A DNA stretch of 64,000 nucleotides from Desmodesmus armatus (lineage: Eukaryota; Chlorophyta; Chlorophyceae; Sphaeropleales; Scenedesmaceae): contig VIIQ02000143.1 of the NCBI GenBank assembly GCA_007449985.2, forward strand, positions 62,001-126,000, written 5' to 3'. Below the pieces are notes generated by a model. That model made no database searches, had not been told where the DNA came from, and was given only the letters and a program-made list of their open reading frames with translations. The position numbers were made by a program, and so were the translations under genes. Positions 34,196 through 45,158 of the stretch are shown here, in pieces. How positions within the stretch are numbered: position 1 is the first letter of the stretch; the number at the start of each line of letters is the position of its first letter.

Positions 34196-37100
34196 TACAA
34201 CCCTGATTTTGGGTGTGGTGGCAACAGAGTCTTGCAAGCTTTCTGAGCAGTGGTTCTGTGGGCTCAGCTATCAGCTTGGAGACAGTAAGGCACATGAACA
34301 ACAGCGACCTTCAGATCAATCGGGACTGAAGCTTGCACAAAGCACGGTACTGTGGCAAGCAGCCCATCAACCTGCTGGCGTGCCTTTTGACGCAGGTGAC
34401 TGGCTGCAGCAGAAGGCAGTCGCAGACCGCGAGCTGCGTGTCTTCGTGCGCAACGTTGACTACGACAACATGCAGCTGCGCGACGGCGTGCGGATCTTCG
34501 TCGCCGAGGCCTACAACCCGCTCGATGCACCACCAGCATACGTCGACGCAGTGCTGCAGGGCGCCGCACTGAACGCAAAGCCACCAAAGCCACCCAGGTG
34601 CGGCAGAATGTTGCTGGCCACACCGCTCGGGCTTCTCCACTTTCGAGTCTTTCGCCCAACAAACAGCATTGCTGCGATGCAGCTGCTCTTTGTATAAATA
34701 TGCAGACCTCGTTATCCTTATCAAGAAGCTCGTTGGCCGGCTGGTGAAAGCTACACCCAGCGAGCTCGCACTCCCGGAAAACATCACCCACCATGTCTTC
34801 CTTACATTCGGTCTCTAACACTGACTCATGCAGGAACAAGAGCGGTCGCTCCCTGACAGGCCAGGCCTCCGGCCTCAGCCGCAGCGACTCAGTCCTCACC
34901 AGCGCCAGCTCGTGCGCATCCCTCGCCAGCATGAACTCACTCAACAGCATGCCAAGCATGAACCGCACACCATCCTCAGCCACTGTCAACACCCCCGCCC
35001 CTGCAGAGGGTGCAGCAGCAGCAACAGCAACAGCAGCGCCCGCGGTGAGGAACGTGCTCAAGTCGACCCCTTTGCCTCCCCGGACGCAGCGCGGGCGGTG
35101 CAGCAGGAGCAGCAGCAGCAGGGCGGCCAAGGACGCAAGCAGCCGGAGCTGATTGGGTTTGTGCTGTTGGATCCCATGTGGGAGAACAATGAGGAGGTTG
35201 GCTACGTGTCATCCATCGTGCGCATGAAGCGCAGCGCACACCAAGGTGGGTTCAGTTGCAGCAGCGGTGTGCATTCATCTCGCATTCCAGCATCGTACGC
35301 CCTGTCACACCTTGTCCCCCCTGCACGGGTGCCCCTCTACTCCTTTTTGTGTGTGTTTAGGGGGGGGGGGTACCAGAGGGGTTTTGTGCTGCTGGATCCC
35401 GTTTGGGAGGATAATGGGGAAGTGGGCTACGTCTCGTCCATCGTGCGCATGAAGCGCAGCGCACACCAAGGTGGGTTGACTTGCCGCGGTGCCGTGCATT
35501 TATATCACATTCTAGCATCGCGCGCCCTGTCGCACATTCTTTTTGCGCATAAAGCGTAGCGCACACCAAGGTGGGTTTGGTTGCCGCAGTGGCGTGCACA
35601 GCTCTCTGGCTGGTGGCCCTCTATCCTCAACCTGCTGCAGCAGGACCGTCCTGATGACTCATCACAAAGCTGCATGTTGAGCCCTTTCGCAGGTTGCCCG
35701 CCTGCTGCTCTATTACGTGTCCTGCGCGCTGTGCCGTGCTATGCCCCCTCGTTCACCCTCATCGCCCCTCATGCACCCTGAAGCTGTTGTCTGAGGCCCT
35801 CATGATGGCATCATCAGCAAGCTGCGCAGCTCAGCAAGCTGCTGCGTTCTGTTGTATGGTGCTGTGGTCTGTTGTGCACCCTCATTCGCCCGCCAGGCAC
35901 CGTGACAGTGGTGTGCAAGGACATTCTCTGCAAGCCACCTGCAGGCTGCGCAATTTATTGACTGCTGCTGTGTTGTGCTATGCCATGCTATCTCCCCCCA
36001 GGCACCCTGAAGCTGCTGTACGAGGACATCATCAGCAGGCTGCGCAAGGAGGGCAAGAAGGAGTTGGCATTCGGCTTTGCGCCCTTCTTCAACGTGCGCG
36101 ACCACCGCTTCAAGCGCTACATTCACTGGATGCGCTGGACAGCACTGTACCTCTTCCACTGCGCCAACAATGTGTGAGTGTTGAACACTGAGGCTGAGCC
36201 TTGGTGCTTTGTGTTGTTTGTGGGTCTTGGGTTCTGGTTTACGCCATGCACACTCTACCTCTTCCACTGCGCAAACAACGTGAGCAGACCAAACATGTAC
36301 TGCCGTTCTTGCTGCAAGTTTGACTATGCTGGTCCAGAACCATCAGATGTGACTGCTGATTCCGAACCAGCATAGTCAAACTTGCAGCAAGAACGGCAGT
36401 ACATGGTTGGTCTGCTCGCTGCTGCTGTTTTGGGTAGACAGCAGCCCTTGGTCTGCAGGCTCCCTCCCATCCCATGACATTGCATGCGCCTGCTGTGTTC
36501 CCCTCTTGCGGCACCTTGCGCCGTTGTGTGCACACTTTCTCAACATCATAACACACCTGTCAATGCCTGTGTTGCCACCACCAATCTGACGTGATCATCT
36601 CACCCTCTTTTTATTGCATGCGCTGTTTATGTTGCAGGTATGCCTTCCAGAACCTGGCCTTCTCCAAGATCAGGTGGGTACAGCAAGGAAGCAAGGAAAC
36701 CACAGCTCCCGTTGTGTCTGAACCCACTGGCTATGAGCGTTGAGCTGGCTGGACTGTACTGAGTCTCGATGCAGTGCCTTTCAAATGGTCAGCAAGTGAC
36801 ACGCACAGGCACAAGCGCACATGCCCCATATGTTGACGCGCTGACTTTCTGCCTACGCATGTTGATGTGCTGACTACCACATACTTCCTGACATGGTGTA
36901 CGCTGCTGTATTGCTGGGAACCCTCGCTGCTGCTGCTGCTGCTGCTGCAGGTACGGTGCTGGTGTTGCTGATGACGGCTCCAAGTTCCGTGACCCCAACG
37001 TGGCCATGAGCCACATCTACATGGCCAACAAGCACTATGCACCAGGTACGCAGGGACTGTTGGAACAGCTGCATTGGGGGGGCGGGGTGGAGGAGCGGGG

Positions 37101-38583
37101 GTGAGTCATTCGTTCATAGCCAGGGATGGTGTTGACCTGCACATCTACTTGTCAATCAAGCACTACGCACCAGGTACATAGGACTGTTGTAGAAGCTGCA
37201 TTTCGGGGACGAGGGGCTGGGGGGGGGGGAGGTGAGTCCTTTGCCTATAGGCTGGATCGCTGTTGACCTGCACATCTACATGGCCAACAAGCACTACGCA
37301 CCAGGTACGCAGGGACTGCTGTGCAAACTGCATATTGGGGGAAGGGTGGGGGCGGGAGGGGGGGGGGGAGTTGCGTCTTTTGCCTACAGGCCGGGACATC
37401 GTTGACCGGCACTTCTACATGGCCAACCAGCACTTTGCACCAGGTACGTAGGAGTGTTGTCACAACAGTGTGGAAGCTGCATGTCGGCCCCCCAGGGGGG
37501 GGGTATAGATGTGCAGGTCAACGATGCCCCAGGCTATGTGCAAAGAACTCAGCAGCATTGTTGAGTCCTTTGCTCATAGCCTGTGACATTGTTGACCTGC
37601 ACATCTACATGGCCAACAAGCATGCAACAAGCCACCTTTCCGCCTTTGCAACAGCTTTGACTTCACTGACACATGGCCCCCCCTCCCTTCGTGGCCTCCT
37701 TTCAGGGTGAAACATTGTGGACCTGTACGTCATCTGCATGTATGCCGACTTGTTTCTGAAATAACAGCTTTTTACCTCACCAACACATGCTTACCCCTCC
37801 CCTCTCTCTCACCCGCCCAGGGTGGAACATTGCGGACCTGTATGTAGACACAGGGAGTGCATCCAGCCAATTCATCAACCATCTCACCATCCAAGGATGT
37901 GATATGATGTCATCTGCATGTACATTGGCTTCATGGACGAGGCCTGGGACACATGGCTCACTGACAAAGTCGTGTGTCCATCCCCCTCCCCCTCTTCTCC
38001 CCGCCCCCCAAGGCTGAACATTTGTGGACCTGTACGTCATCTGCATGCTTGCCGCCATTCTGACGGATGTTGCTCTGCGAAGCATTTGACTGACGCATGC
38101 TGACTACCCCCCCCCCCCCTCACCACGTTCTCCCACACACACACAGGCTGGCACATCGTTGACCTGTACATCATCTGCATGTATGTCGGCTTCATGGGCA
38201 AACATTGACTGCACTGACACATGCTTGTTGCCCCCCCCCCCCCCCCCCCCCCCCATTCCCCCACCCCCTCCCCCAGGCTGGAACATCGTTGACCTGTACA
38301 TCATCTGCATGTACTTTGACTAGGCAGGTACTTTGACAAACCGTTCTGCCTCACTGACACATGCTTGTCTCTCCCCCCCCCCTTTCCTCAACCCCCCCCC
38401 CCCCCAGGCTGGAACATCGTTGACCTGTACGTCATCTGCATGTACGTCGGCTTCATGGACGAGGTCTGGGACACATGGCTCAAGCTCACTGGCATACGCA
38501 AGGGCGGTGCCAACCTGACAGCAGGCGCCACACACCTGGGCGGCTCAGACCTCAGCCACGCCCCCACCGCGGTGCCCATGTGA
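31767..38583 (+). CDS. MprF C-terminal domain (LPG_synthase_C/DUF2156) membrane protein, intact paralogue
   Basis: Exons: 31767-32112, 32532-32679, 33025-33109, 33548-33652, 33996-34140, 34396-34597, 34834-35044, 35143-35245, 36002-36173, 36638-36673, 36951-37045, 38408-38583. They sum to 1,824 nt, 607 residues, with every phase matching. One N-terminal hydrophobic segment (about residues 25-48, ALFKLVQATVAAAFSFVIVS) is followed by the domain: VVVSAIGDPLAPQSQWLYLT, FPDAYFYHASEQYAALLHDM, TRTVRAAARAARDAGVRVRE, DWLQQKAVADRELRVFVRN, ELIGFVLLDPMWENNEEVGY, VSSIVRMKRSAH, LAFGFAPFFNVRDHRFKRYI. In bacterial MprF this fold moves an aminoacyl group from tRNA to phosphatidylglycerol. The multi-helix flippase half is absent, so a lipid-modifying role is only an inference. 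A Ser-rich linker interrupts the domain. Exons 7 and 8 could instead be one exon in another frame. Confidence 0.88.
32465..32517. repeat. (CTG)n upstream of gene 5 exon 2 acceptor
   Basis: Seventeen or so CTG triplets, ending 14 bp before the acceptor at 32531, in the position of a polypyrimidine tract. Confidence 0.9.
32690..32750. repeat. (CAG)n after gene 5 exon 2 donor
   Basis: About 20 CAG triplets beginning 10 bp after the donor GTGAGT. Confidence 0.95.
35370..35580 (+). repeat. Two donor-side echoes of gene 5 exon 8
   Basis: The first echo, 35375-35472, is an almost full copy of the exon (GFVLLDPVWEDNGEVGYVSS, IVRMKRSAHQG, donor) with an open frame. A second, partial copy of the end is near 35550-35575. 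Both are downstream of the exon. The first could serve as an alternative exon. Confidence 0.93.
35765..35925 (+). repeat. Two acceptor-side echoes of gene 5 exon 9
   Basis: Copies of the exon start (cccag|GCACCCTGAAGCTGCTGTAC) are at about 35771-35830 (gcaccctgaagctgttgtct, ctcatgatggcatcatcagc) and about 35893-35930 (caggcaccgtgacagtggtg). Both are diverged and lie upstream of the full exon at 36002. Confidence 0.85.
36240..36284 (+). repeat. Donor-side echo of gene 5 exon 9
   Basis: It repeats the exon end (ctctacctcttccactgcgc, aaacaacgtgag; YLFHCANNV plus donor) 70 bp downstream of the full exon. It abuts the foldback element at 36282. Confidence 0.9.
36282..36417. mobile_element. Foldback element with 52-bp near-perfect arms
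   Basis: Arms 36282-36333 and 36366-36417 are inverted copies differing at one position (GAGCAGACCAAACATGTACT in the left arm). The 32-bp spacer also partly self-pairs. The element sits in the intron between gene 5 exons 9 and 10, right at the end of an exon echo. Very high arm identity suggests recent formation or gene conversion. Whether it is a MITE or a local inverted duplication is unresolved. Confidence 0.85.
37130..37625 (+). repeat. Four donor-side echoes of gene 5 exon 11
   Basis: Copies of the exon end (HIYMANKHYAPG plus donor GTACG) are at about 37137-37176, 37264-37310, 37396-37446 and 37589-37621. The period is 120-190 bp, with poly-G tracts between most copies. The tail of each copy includes intron sequence (gcagggactgytg...gctgcat). 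Confidence 0.95.
37700..38320 (+). repeat. Six acceptor-side echoes of gene 5 last exon
   Basis: The last exon start (CAG|GCTGGAACATCGTTGACCTG then TACGTCATCTGCATGTACGT) recurs near 37704, 37820, 37908 (interior part including FMDEAWDTWL), 38008, 38145 and 38275. All are upstream of the full exon at 38408 and most sit directly behind poly-C or C-rich tracts. Several have stops or lose the exon after 15-20 codons. Confidence 0.95.
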
Positions 38584-38699
38584 AGGAGTGGGGTGACACA
38601 CGAAGCAGAGGCGAAGGGTGGGAGGGTAGTCATGCCCCCACTGCAGCCTGCTTGTGGTGGCAGCGGGTTGGAAGGATGAGTGTTGGGGGTGGGGTGGGG

Positions 38700-39200
38700 T
38701 GGGGCGCTCAGCTACCTGGCTCAAGGTTGCAGCCATTCGCAAGGGGGTGCCAACCTGACAGCGCGCGCAACACACACCCGGGCGGCTCAGACCTCAGCCA
38801 CGCCCCCACCGCGGTGCCCATGTGAAGGGGTGGGGTGCAGTGCTTGAAGCAGCGGCAGAGGCGCAGGGAAGGAGGAATGGGATATCGTGCACCCGCGGCA
38901 GAGCATTTGTGGTGGCGGCGGGTTGGAAGGATGCAGCTTCATGGAATGGGGAGGCTGGGCTACAGGGCGCAAGCTTGCAAGCATTGCGGGCAGTGCCGAC
39001 CAGACAGCGGGCATAATGCACCTGGGCGGCTCAGACCTCAGCCACGCCCCCACAGCAGTGCCCATGTGAAGGGGTGGGGTGCAGTGCGTGACGGGCTGGG
39101 AGAGAGGGAGGGAGGAGTGTGGTGACCCCCACAGCAGTGTGCTTGTGGTGGCAGCGGGATGAAATGATGCAATTCGATGGGTGGGGAGGGGGGCGCTGGG
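38700..39200 (+). repeat. 3'-end echoes of gene 5 beyond its stop (about 240-bp unit)
   Basis: The C-terminal coding end (THLGGSDLSHAPTAVPM, stop, GAAGGNGTGGGGTG) recurs at about 38760-38835 and 39010-39075. Spacer sequence (ttgtggtggcagcgggttgg, aaggatg) repeats as well, at 38652, 38907 and 39143. Protein sequence and stop codon are conserved in both extra copies. Confidence 0.95.
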
Positions 39201-42029
39201 CTCCTTCTGTATCCTTTTGAAGGGGCAATGCACGAAGCAGAAGGGATAGAGTGAGGCCGCCTTCACTAGCAGCAACTCTGCGCACCTTCCCGGCCAAGAC
39301 AGGTCTGCGCTATAGCAGCTGGGGCGGGGGAGGGGGGATGTGGCTAGAGATGTGGAAGGTGCAGGTTGTCAGGTTCATCACCAGGAGAGATGTCATGGCA
39401 GGTCTTGGTTGTGTTGTGTCTCAAGGCTCAATGCAACACCTGCATGCCTTGGATGTTGCAGCATAGTGGGGGGCTGAGGCCCTCAACTTGAGGGGTATGG
39501 AGGGGAGAGGCACAACCCTTTGAGCATCCACATTCTGAGTGTGTGTGGTGGCGTTTTGCCTGTCAGCTGGTGTGTCCACGTTGTCCCATGCAGGGTTCTA
39601 GTTTTGAAACCTGCGATGGTGTCCCGTGGTGATACATCTGGCATAGGGCTGCCTGTAATAGGCAGCTGTGGTTGCAGCGCAGCATGTTGGTGTGCTGTGC
39701 CTCACCTGAATAAGTGATTGAAAGTCCGTGAAGGTATTCTGATTTGGGGGGGGGGGTCCAATCAGGGCCCACAGCAGTGGGCTTGGTGATGCTTATGTCT
39801 GCATGTAGGTAGGTTGATGTGTGTAGTTGGGTGTGTCAGAGTTGGTCTTGCGTGGGATGATGCACGTGACTGGCGTTCACTGGAGTTTGCTGTCTGGCAA
39901 ACATATGTGTGACACTGCCCGTTCGCCTGTGCAAAATGCTTCAGTGTGCTGTACGTGTCAACGCTACAAAGCAGCCGCTTATGTGGACATGTGCGCTGAA
40001 ACATGGCAGTTTACAAACACAATTGTCTTGACGTTCATGTCGTGTTTGCATCTATGAAGCAATAAAAGTGTGGTGTGCTTGAGAGCGTTTCCTAGTTGCC
40101 AACAGTGTAGCAGCTGAAGCAAGCTGTGCAGCAGCTGTGTTCAATGGATGTGCCAGAAGTGATTCCTCACAGTGGCGCAAAACTGATGGGTTCGCCACAA
40201 GCTACTAGCAGCACTTGGGTCTGCAGCTGTTAATGTCTGTGCTGTGCAGTGTGATGTGCAGCACTGTCAATGTAACAAGTCGATATTGGAGCTATGTGCA
40301 TGCAGCACACATGTTCGGAGGGTGTAGGGTTGAGCCAAAACCCTTCGCTTACACAACAGGTACATGGAAGGTCACAAGCAGGTGCCAGCCAGTTGGAGGT
40401 TTCAACAGGCAACCTCATAGGCTGCATAAGAATGCTTTGCAAGCAAACATTGGTCAGCACTGCACACAGGGGATCCCATGATGATTGCTGCTGGGGTTGC
40501 TTGTTTGGATTCGAGCAGGGCGATTGCACCTTACCGGTGTAAGGGGCACATGCAAGAGGCTTGGGAATTTCTGTTGATGCTGATGTGGCCCACCCTCACC
40601 ACAGCACACGTATATGCTGTCCCACGTTGCTGGAAACTTCAGGGCACAACAGTGACTGTGTTGAAGAGAAAACCGTAGCAACTGCAGCAGTCATGCCAAT
40701 GGACCTTCGGCTGGAATGTGCACAAAGGTCATTGGCAGCTCATCGGCTCTCTAAGGTGATGACAGGGTCCATGTTAGGATTTGACTTTGTGATCCCCCCC
40801 CCCCCCCCCCCCCTCAAGCAGCTGGAGCTTGGGTGGTGCTCTGGCAGGGGCAAGTGCAAGCAAACTGAAGGTGGGTGGGGGCAACAAGCGGATCTTAGCA
40901 GAGCAACAAGACACAGCTTCATCTCTGGTACTGAGTGCTGGATATCCCCGTCAAGCTCAGCACAAACGCTGGGGCGAGCTTGGCAGTGACCTTGGTGATG
41001 GGTCCAAGGTTAGCTGGTAGGGTATCCAGGCCACGAGCCACGAGCCTGCTTTTGAGCGAACTGGATTATGAAATTCGACGTGCGATTGTCGCTGTGCCGC
41101 TGTCAGATCAAGAGTAAGACACTGCCCGCGCCATCCGACATTGCCCGCGGGGCAGCTTTTTCGAGCGCCAATGCACGATGAACTTCCCTGCAGCGCTTTT
41201 GAAGTAAATGACAGGTCTATATCCCTCACCTGAGCTGGTCCAGCCCCCTTCCTTGCAAAGCCTACTCCTTGGTGGGCAGTTAAAAGAGTGACCAGTGTCA
41301 TGTCCTTCCGGGTGCATCGTGACAAAGCACGGGGCATGCCGTTGCTCACATCGAGATGCGCTGGACATATAGCATTTCCAGAATCACGCTTGTCCACCTG
41401 AGTCTGTTCTTGGCCCAGTAGAGGAGCACAGCAGCGAACTCGATTTCACTGTGAGACCTTCCATATTACTTTCAAATACTTGTAGTGTCAAGAGTTTCTG
41501 CCGAGCTTGTTGCTCCGTTTTGGGCACTGCTGCGACACCATACGGGGCAGCGGGCCCAATAAGGCTGTTACTTGGTTTCCTTATCCCTGTTGAGTTGTGG
41601 TCATAAGGAGTGCAGGCCATCCCATCAGCTCACCAGGCCGTATGTCCGACTAGAAGAGGAGAGTGGGCCAAACTAAGGCCAAGCCAGCAGAAAACCTGCG
41701 ATTTGACGCTTTGGGAATGAGCTATGCCCAGCGATCGGCGTGTTTAGTCGACCCACAGGTGAGCAATCGTTGACAGTTCCTGTGACGACAATGATCTGGT
41801 GTGCAAGGCTGGGCGTTCAAGCTCACTGCGTTTTGCACGATGCAGGCCCAGAACACATATGGTGTGCTTTTCTGTGACCCGACAAGCCACCAGGTGCGTG
41901 AGACCCGCCAGTTGCAAAACTGATGCACTGGCATCACCGCAACGCCAGCCCCCCTATGCTCGCAGCGCAGCTGGTTGAATCCCAGATCGACAAAGCAGTT
42001 TTTCGGTAGTATTGTATAGTGTCAGGCGG
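39201..42029. other. 3' flank of gene 5 and 5' flank of gene 6
   Basis: No coding exon is recognised. A TGTAA at 39654-39658, 1.07 kb past the stop, is a candidate chlorophyte polyadenylation signal. The strand is G/T-rich to about 40.7 kb, then a poly-C tract (40793-40814) and more balanced sequence follow. Confidence 0.5.
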
Positions 42030-44754
42030 ATGGCTATGTGTGATCGGGGCTGTTCTTCTAGGTGTGTGTGCTCCTGGCCCCTCTGTCAGCCTGGGTTATG
42101 GGGGAGGGCAGCAGCACAGAAGCCGGGCAGCATCCAGCCTGCAGCACAGATGCATAATGTATGGTCACAGACCTTGGTCCTGAGTACTGACGGGGCCTAC
42201 TTGATTCTGCTTGCCTTTTCACAGGTCCTTGGCCCACACATGTCCCAGCTTGGGGATGACCAGCAACAGCACACGCTGATGCAGCAGCTATCGCAGCCAC
42301 AGCCGCTGCAGAAAGGGGTGTCTCCCTTCGGCGTGCTGGCCAACCAGCTTGACGAGAACGGGAAGCCACTGGCCCGATACAGCTGCCCCGGCCTTATGGT
42401 CTCAGCACAGTCTGACGAGGAGTCAGAGGAGGAACCTGGGCAGCTGAGTGGCATGCTGTCCTCCTCCTGGTGCGACAGCAGCATGTCCATCAGCAGGCAG
42501 AGCTGCAGCATGGCCAGCATGCGCAGCTTGACCAGCAGCCCGCTGCCTCAGCACTTGCTGGACCAGTACACTTGCAGCGGCCAGTTGGACCACGTCCTGC
42601 ACCACCAGCACCAGCACCACCTGCACCAGCACACAGCATACACACAGGGGCTGCACCAGCAGCACCTCCTGTTTGACCACCAGCTGCTCCAGCACCAGCA
42701 GCAGCAGCCGGGGCAACACCAGCAGCATCACCAGCAGGAGCTGCCAGTGTCCCAGGGGCCCTGCAGTCCTTCCTGCAGCGCGACCAGTGACTTTACAGAC
42801 GTGTGCTGCTGCAAGGTCATCAGCTGCAGCAGAGGCTGTAGCTCAGGGTCCCTGCTGAGCTTAGCTCCCAGCACCAGCAGCTGTGCGCGCGCAGGCAGCA
42901 ACAGCAGCACGCAGAGCAGCACCAACACCGCCTGCAGCGACAGCACCCACAGCATCCACAGTAGCAGCGGCACGGAGGTGCACGCAGGCTGCGCGCAGGA
43001 TGCCGCGGAAGCAGCAGCAGACCTGCTGTGCAGGACTGCGTCCTGCGCCTCTGCCAGCAGCGCATGGAGCAACAAGTCCCACCATGTAGCCAGCCGCCCA
43101 GGGCCAGGCGGCGACCTCGCCCACGGCCACGGCCTCACTTGGGTCATGCCTGAGTTTGGCGGCCGCGAGGTTCTGGCCGACTATGAATTCGGCCAGACGC
43201 TGGGGTGCGGGACCTTCGGTGTGACGCGGCTGGTGACGCACCGCAAGACGGCTTCTCTCTGGGCCTGCAAGACGATCTGTAAGGCCAGCATCGCAGCCTC
43301 TCCTGCAGCGCAGTCTGACGTCCAGCATGAGGTCGCTATCCTGCAGCACCTGAAGGGCCACAATGGCATTGTGCAGCTGAAGGGGGTGTATGAAGACGAG
43401 CGCAGCATTCACCTGGTCATGGAGCTGTGCACGGGAGGGGACCTGCTGGACTACATCAGCAGGTTTCAGAGGCTGCAGGAGTCGGAGGCAGCTGACGTGG
43501 CAGCGGTTATGCTCAGCACGCTGGCACACTGCCACAGGTGTGTGCGCTTCTCTGTGTGGGGGGCTGGGTGGGACCTGTGTGAGGGGCTGGGTTGGCGGGA
43601 CGTGTGCGGGGGCCGGGTTGGTGGGATGGCATAGGGGTGCAGGCTCGGCGAGCATGTGCAAGCTCACAGTGGTGATGGGTGAGGGTGGGTGACATGCGCG
43701 TGCTGCACGCTGCTCAAGAAAGCCGTCCACCACAGCAGTCATGCTCAGCAGGTTCGCTTGCTGCTGCAACATGCTCAACCAAGCCATGGCAGCAGTTGCT
43801 CTTCTGTCCCTGCTGTTGCCTGACTGCGGCTTGTGCTTGCTGCCTGCTCCTGCCTGGTGTGTCTGCTGCGTGCCTGTGCAGGCTGGGCATTGTCCACCGT
43901 GACATTAAGCCAGAGAACTTCCTGCTAGGCGCCCCCACCCTGCTCAGCGCTCCTGCAGGCACAGCATCCAGTGTGCTGAAGATCAGCGACTTTGGGGTGT
44001 CTGCATTCTACCAGCCCGGAGAGGTGCGCAGCTGGTACCTATGAAAAGAACATTATTACACAATGTTTAGCTCTGTGTACATTATTACATTATTACAGCT
44101 CTGTTTACATTATTACATTATTACAAAATGTGTAGCTCTGTTGGTGCGCTGCAACGATTGCATGTGTGCACAAGGGGTGCTGGTTGACTTGTCAGCAGGA
44201 TGTACTGTGCTGGGGTTTGTGCTGGAGGCTGCTGCTACATCGCAGCACAGCACAGCGTAGCAGGAAGCATTCACATTAGGGTCAGAGCGGGGGCCTGCTG
44301 CTGATGCCGTTACATCCACTCACACAGCACAACACTCCCACATCATCTGCTGTTACAGCGCTTCTTGAAGGTACTGTCACCCCCTTCGCAATCACACCGT
44401 GCTGACGTACTCGGCCTTCACCCGCTGCTGTCCTCGCTCTCGCAGAGGTTCACTGAGATCGTGGGGACGCCCTTCTACATGGCCCCAGAGGTGCTGGAGC
44501 GCTGCTATGGGCCCGAAGCAGACGTCTGGTCCGTGGGCGTGGTTGTCTTCCTCATGCTGGCCGGCCGGCTGCCCTTTGACGGCGCCACTGACCGTCAGAT
44601 CATAAAGGCTGTGCTGGACTCAGAGCCGGACTTTGACCACCTCGCTTGGTATGGCATCAGCACTGCTGCGAAGGACTGTGTGTCTCGCATGCTTGTGAAG
44701 GATCCCAAGCAGCGGGCCACTGTCCAGCAGCTGCTGGCACACCCTGGCTGGTGA
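42030..44754 (+). CDS. CAMK/CDPK-type Ser/Thr protein kinase
   Basis: Exons: 42030-43537, 43882-44023, 44446-44754; 1,959 nt, 652 residues. An ATG at 42240, just after a good acceptor (TTTTCACAG), would give 582 residues and is equally plausible. The N-terminal half is low complexity, Ser-rich then Gln/His-rich. The kinase domain has a Gly loop (LGCGTFGVTRLV), VAIK-type Lys (WACKTI), alpha-C Glu (HEVAIL), hinge (HLVMELCTGGDLLDYIS), HRDIKPENFLL, DFGVS, GTPFYMAPEVL, and DVWSVGVVVFLMLAGRLPFD. It most resembles calcium-dependent and CaM kinases. It ends at the domain end (LLAHPGW) with no EF hands, so direct calcium binding is unlikely as modelled. This is the only gene here without exon-edge echoes. 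Confidence 0.88.
44045..44145. repeat. AT-rich tandem repeat in gene 6 intron 2
   Basis: The unit acattattacattattacag then ctctgtt is repeated two to three times in an otherwise GC-rich window. Confidence 0.85.
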
Positions 44755-45158
44755 ACTGCGTGCGCAGCAGCTGCTGCAGCCATGCTGGTGAGGAGGAAGC
44801 TGCAGCAGGGCCAGCACAGGGCGGCACTAGCTGCACGGCCTGCAGCAGCAGCACCTGCAGCGACATTACCTGCGCAGGTGCAGGCTGCCACAGTGGCAGT
44901 ACTGTGCCACAGCATCCCCAGCACAGCAGCAGTACTGCTGGCAGTAGCCCTACTAGCAGCAGCAGCAGCAGTAGCAAGGCGTGTGGAGTGAGCTGGGCGA
45001 GCCCCTGTGCTACCGATGTCACTGCTGCCGCTGCTGCAGCCGGCGGCTGTGGCAGCAGTGCGTCTCCGCGGGCACGCAGGGACAGCAGTCCCACCCCGCG
45101 CAAGCCGTTGCTGTCTCCTTTGAAGCATGTGCGGTCGCGGCTGGGTGAAACGCAGTAG
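44755..45158 (+). other. Possible alternative C-terminal tail of gene 6
   Basis: After the TGA at 44752 an open frame to 45158 reads Ser-rich and then SPRARRDSSPTPRKPLLSPL, KHVRSRLGETQ, stop, which looks like a kinase tail with proline-directed phosphosites. The donor-like CTG|GTGAAC overlaps the stop. No acceptor of matching phase at a sensible distance could be chosen, so this stays unassigned. Confidence 0.35.
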
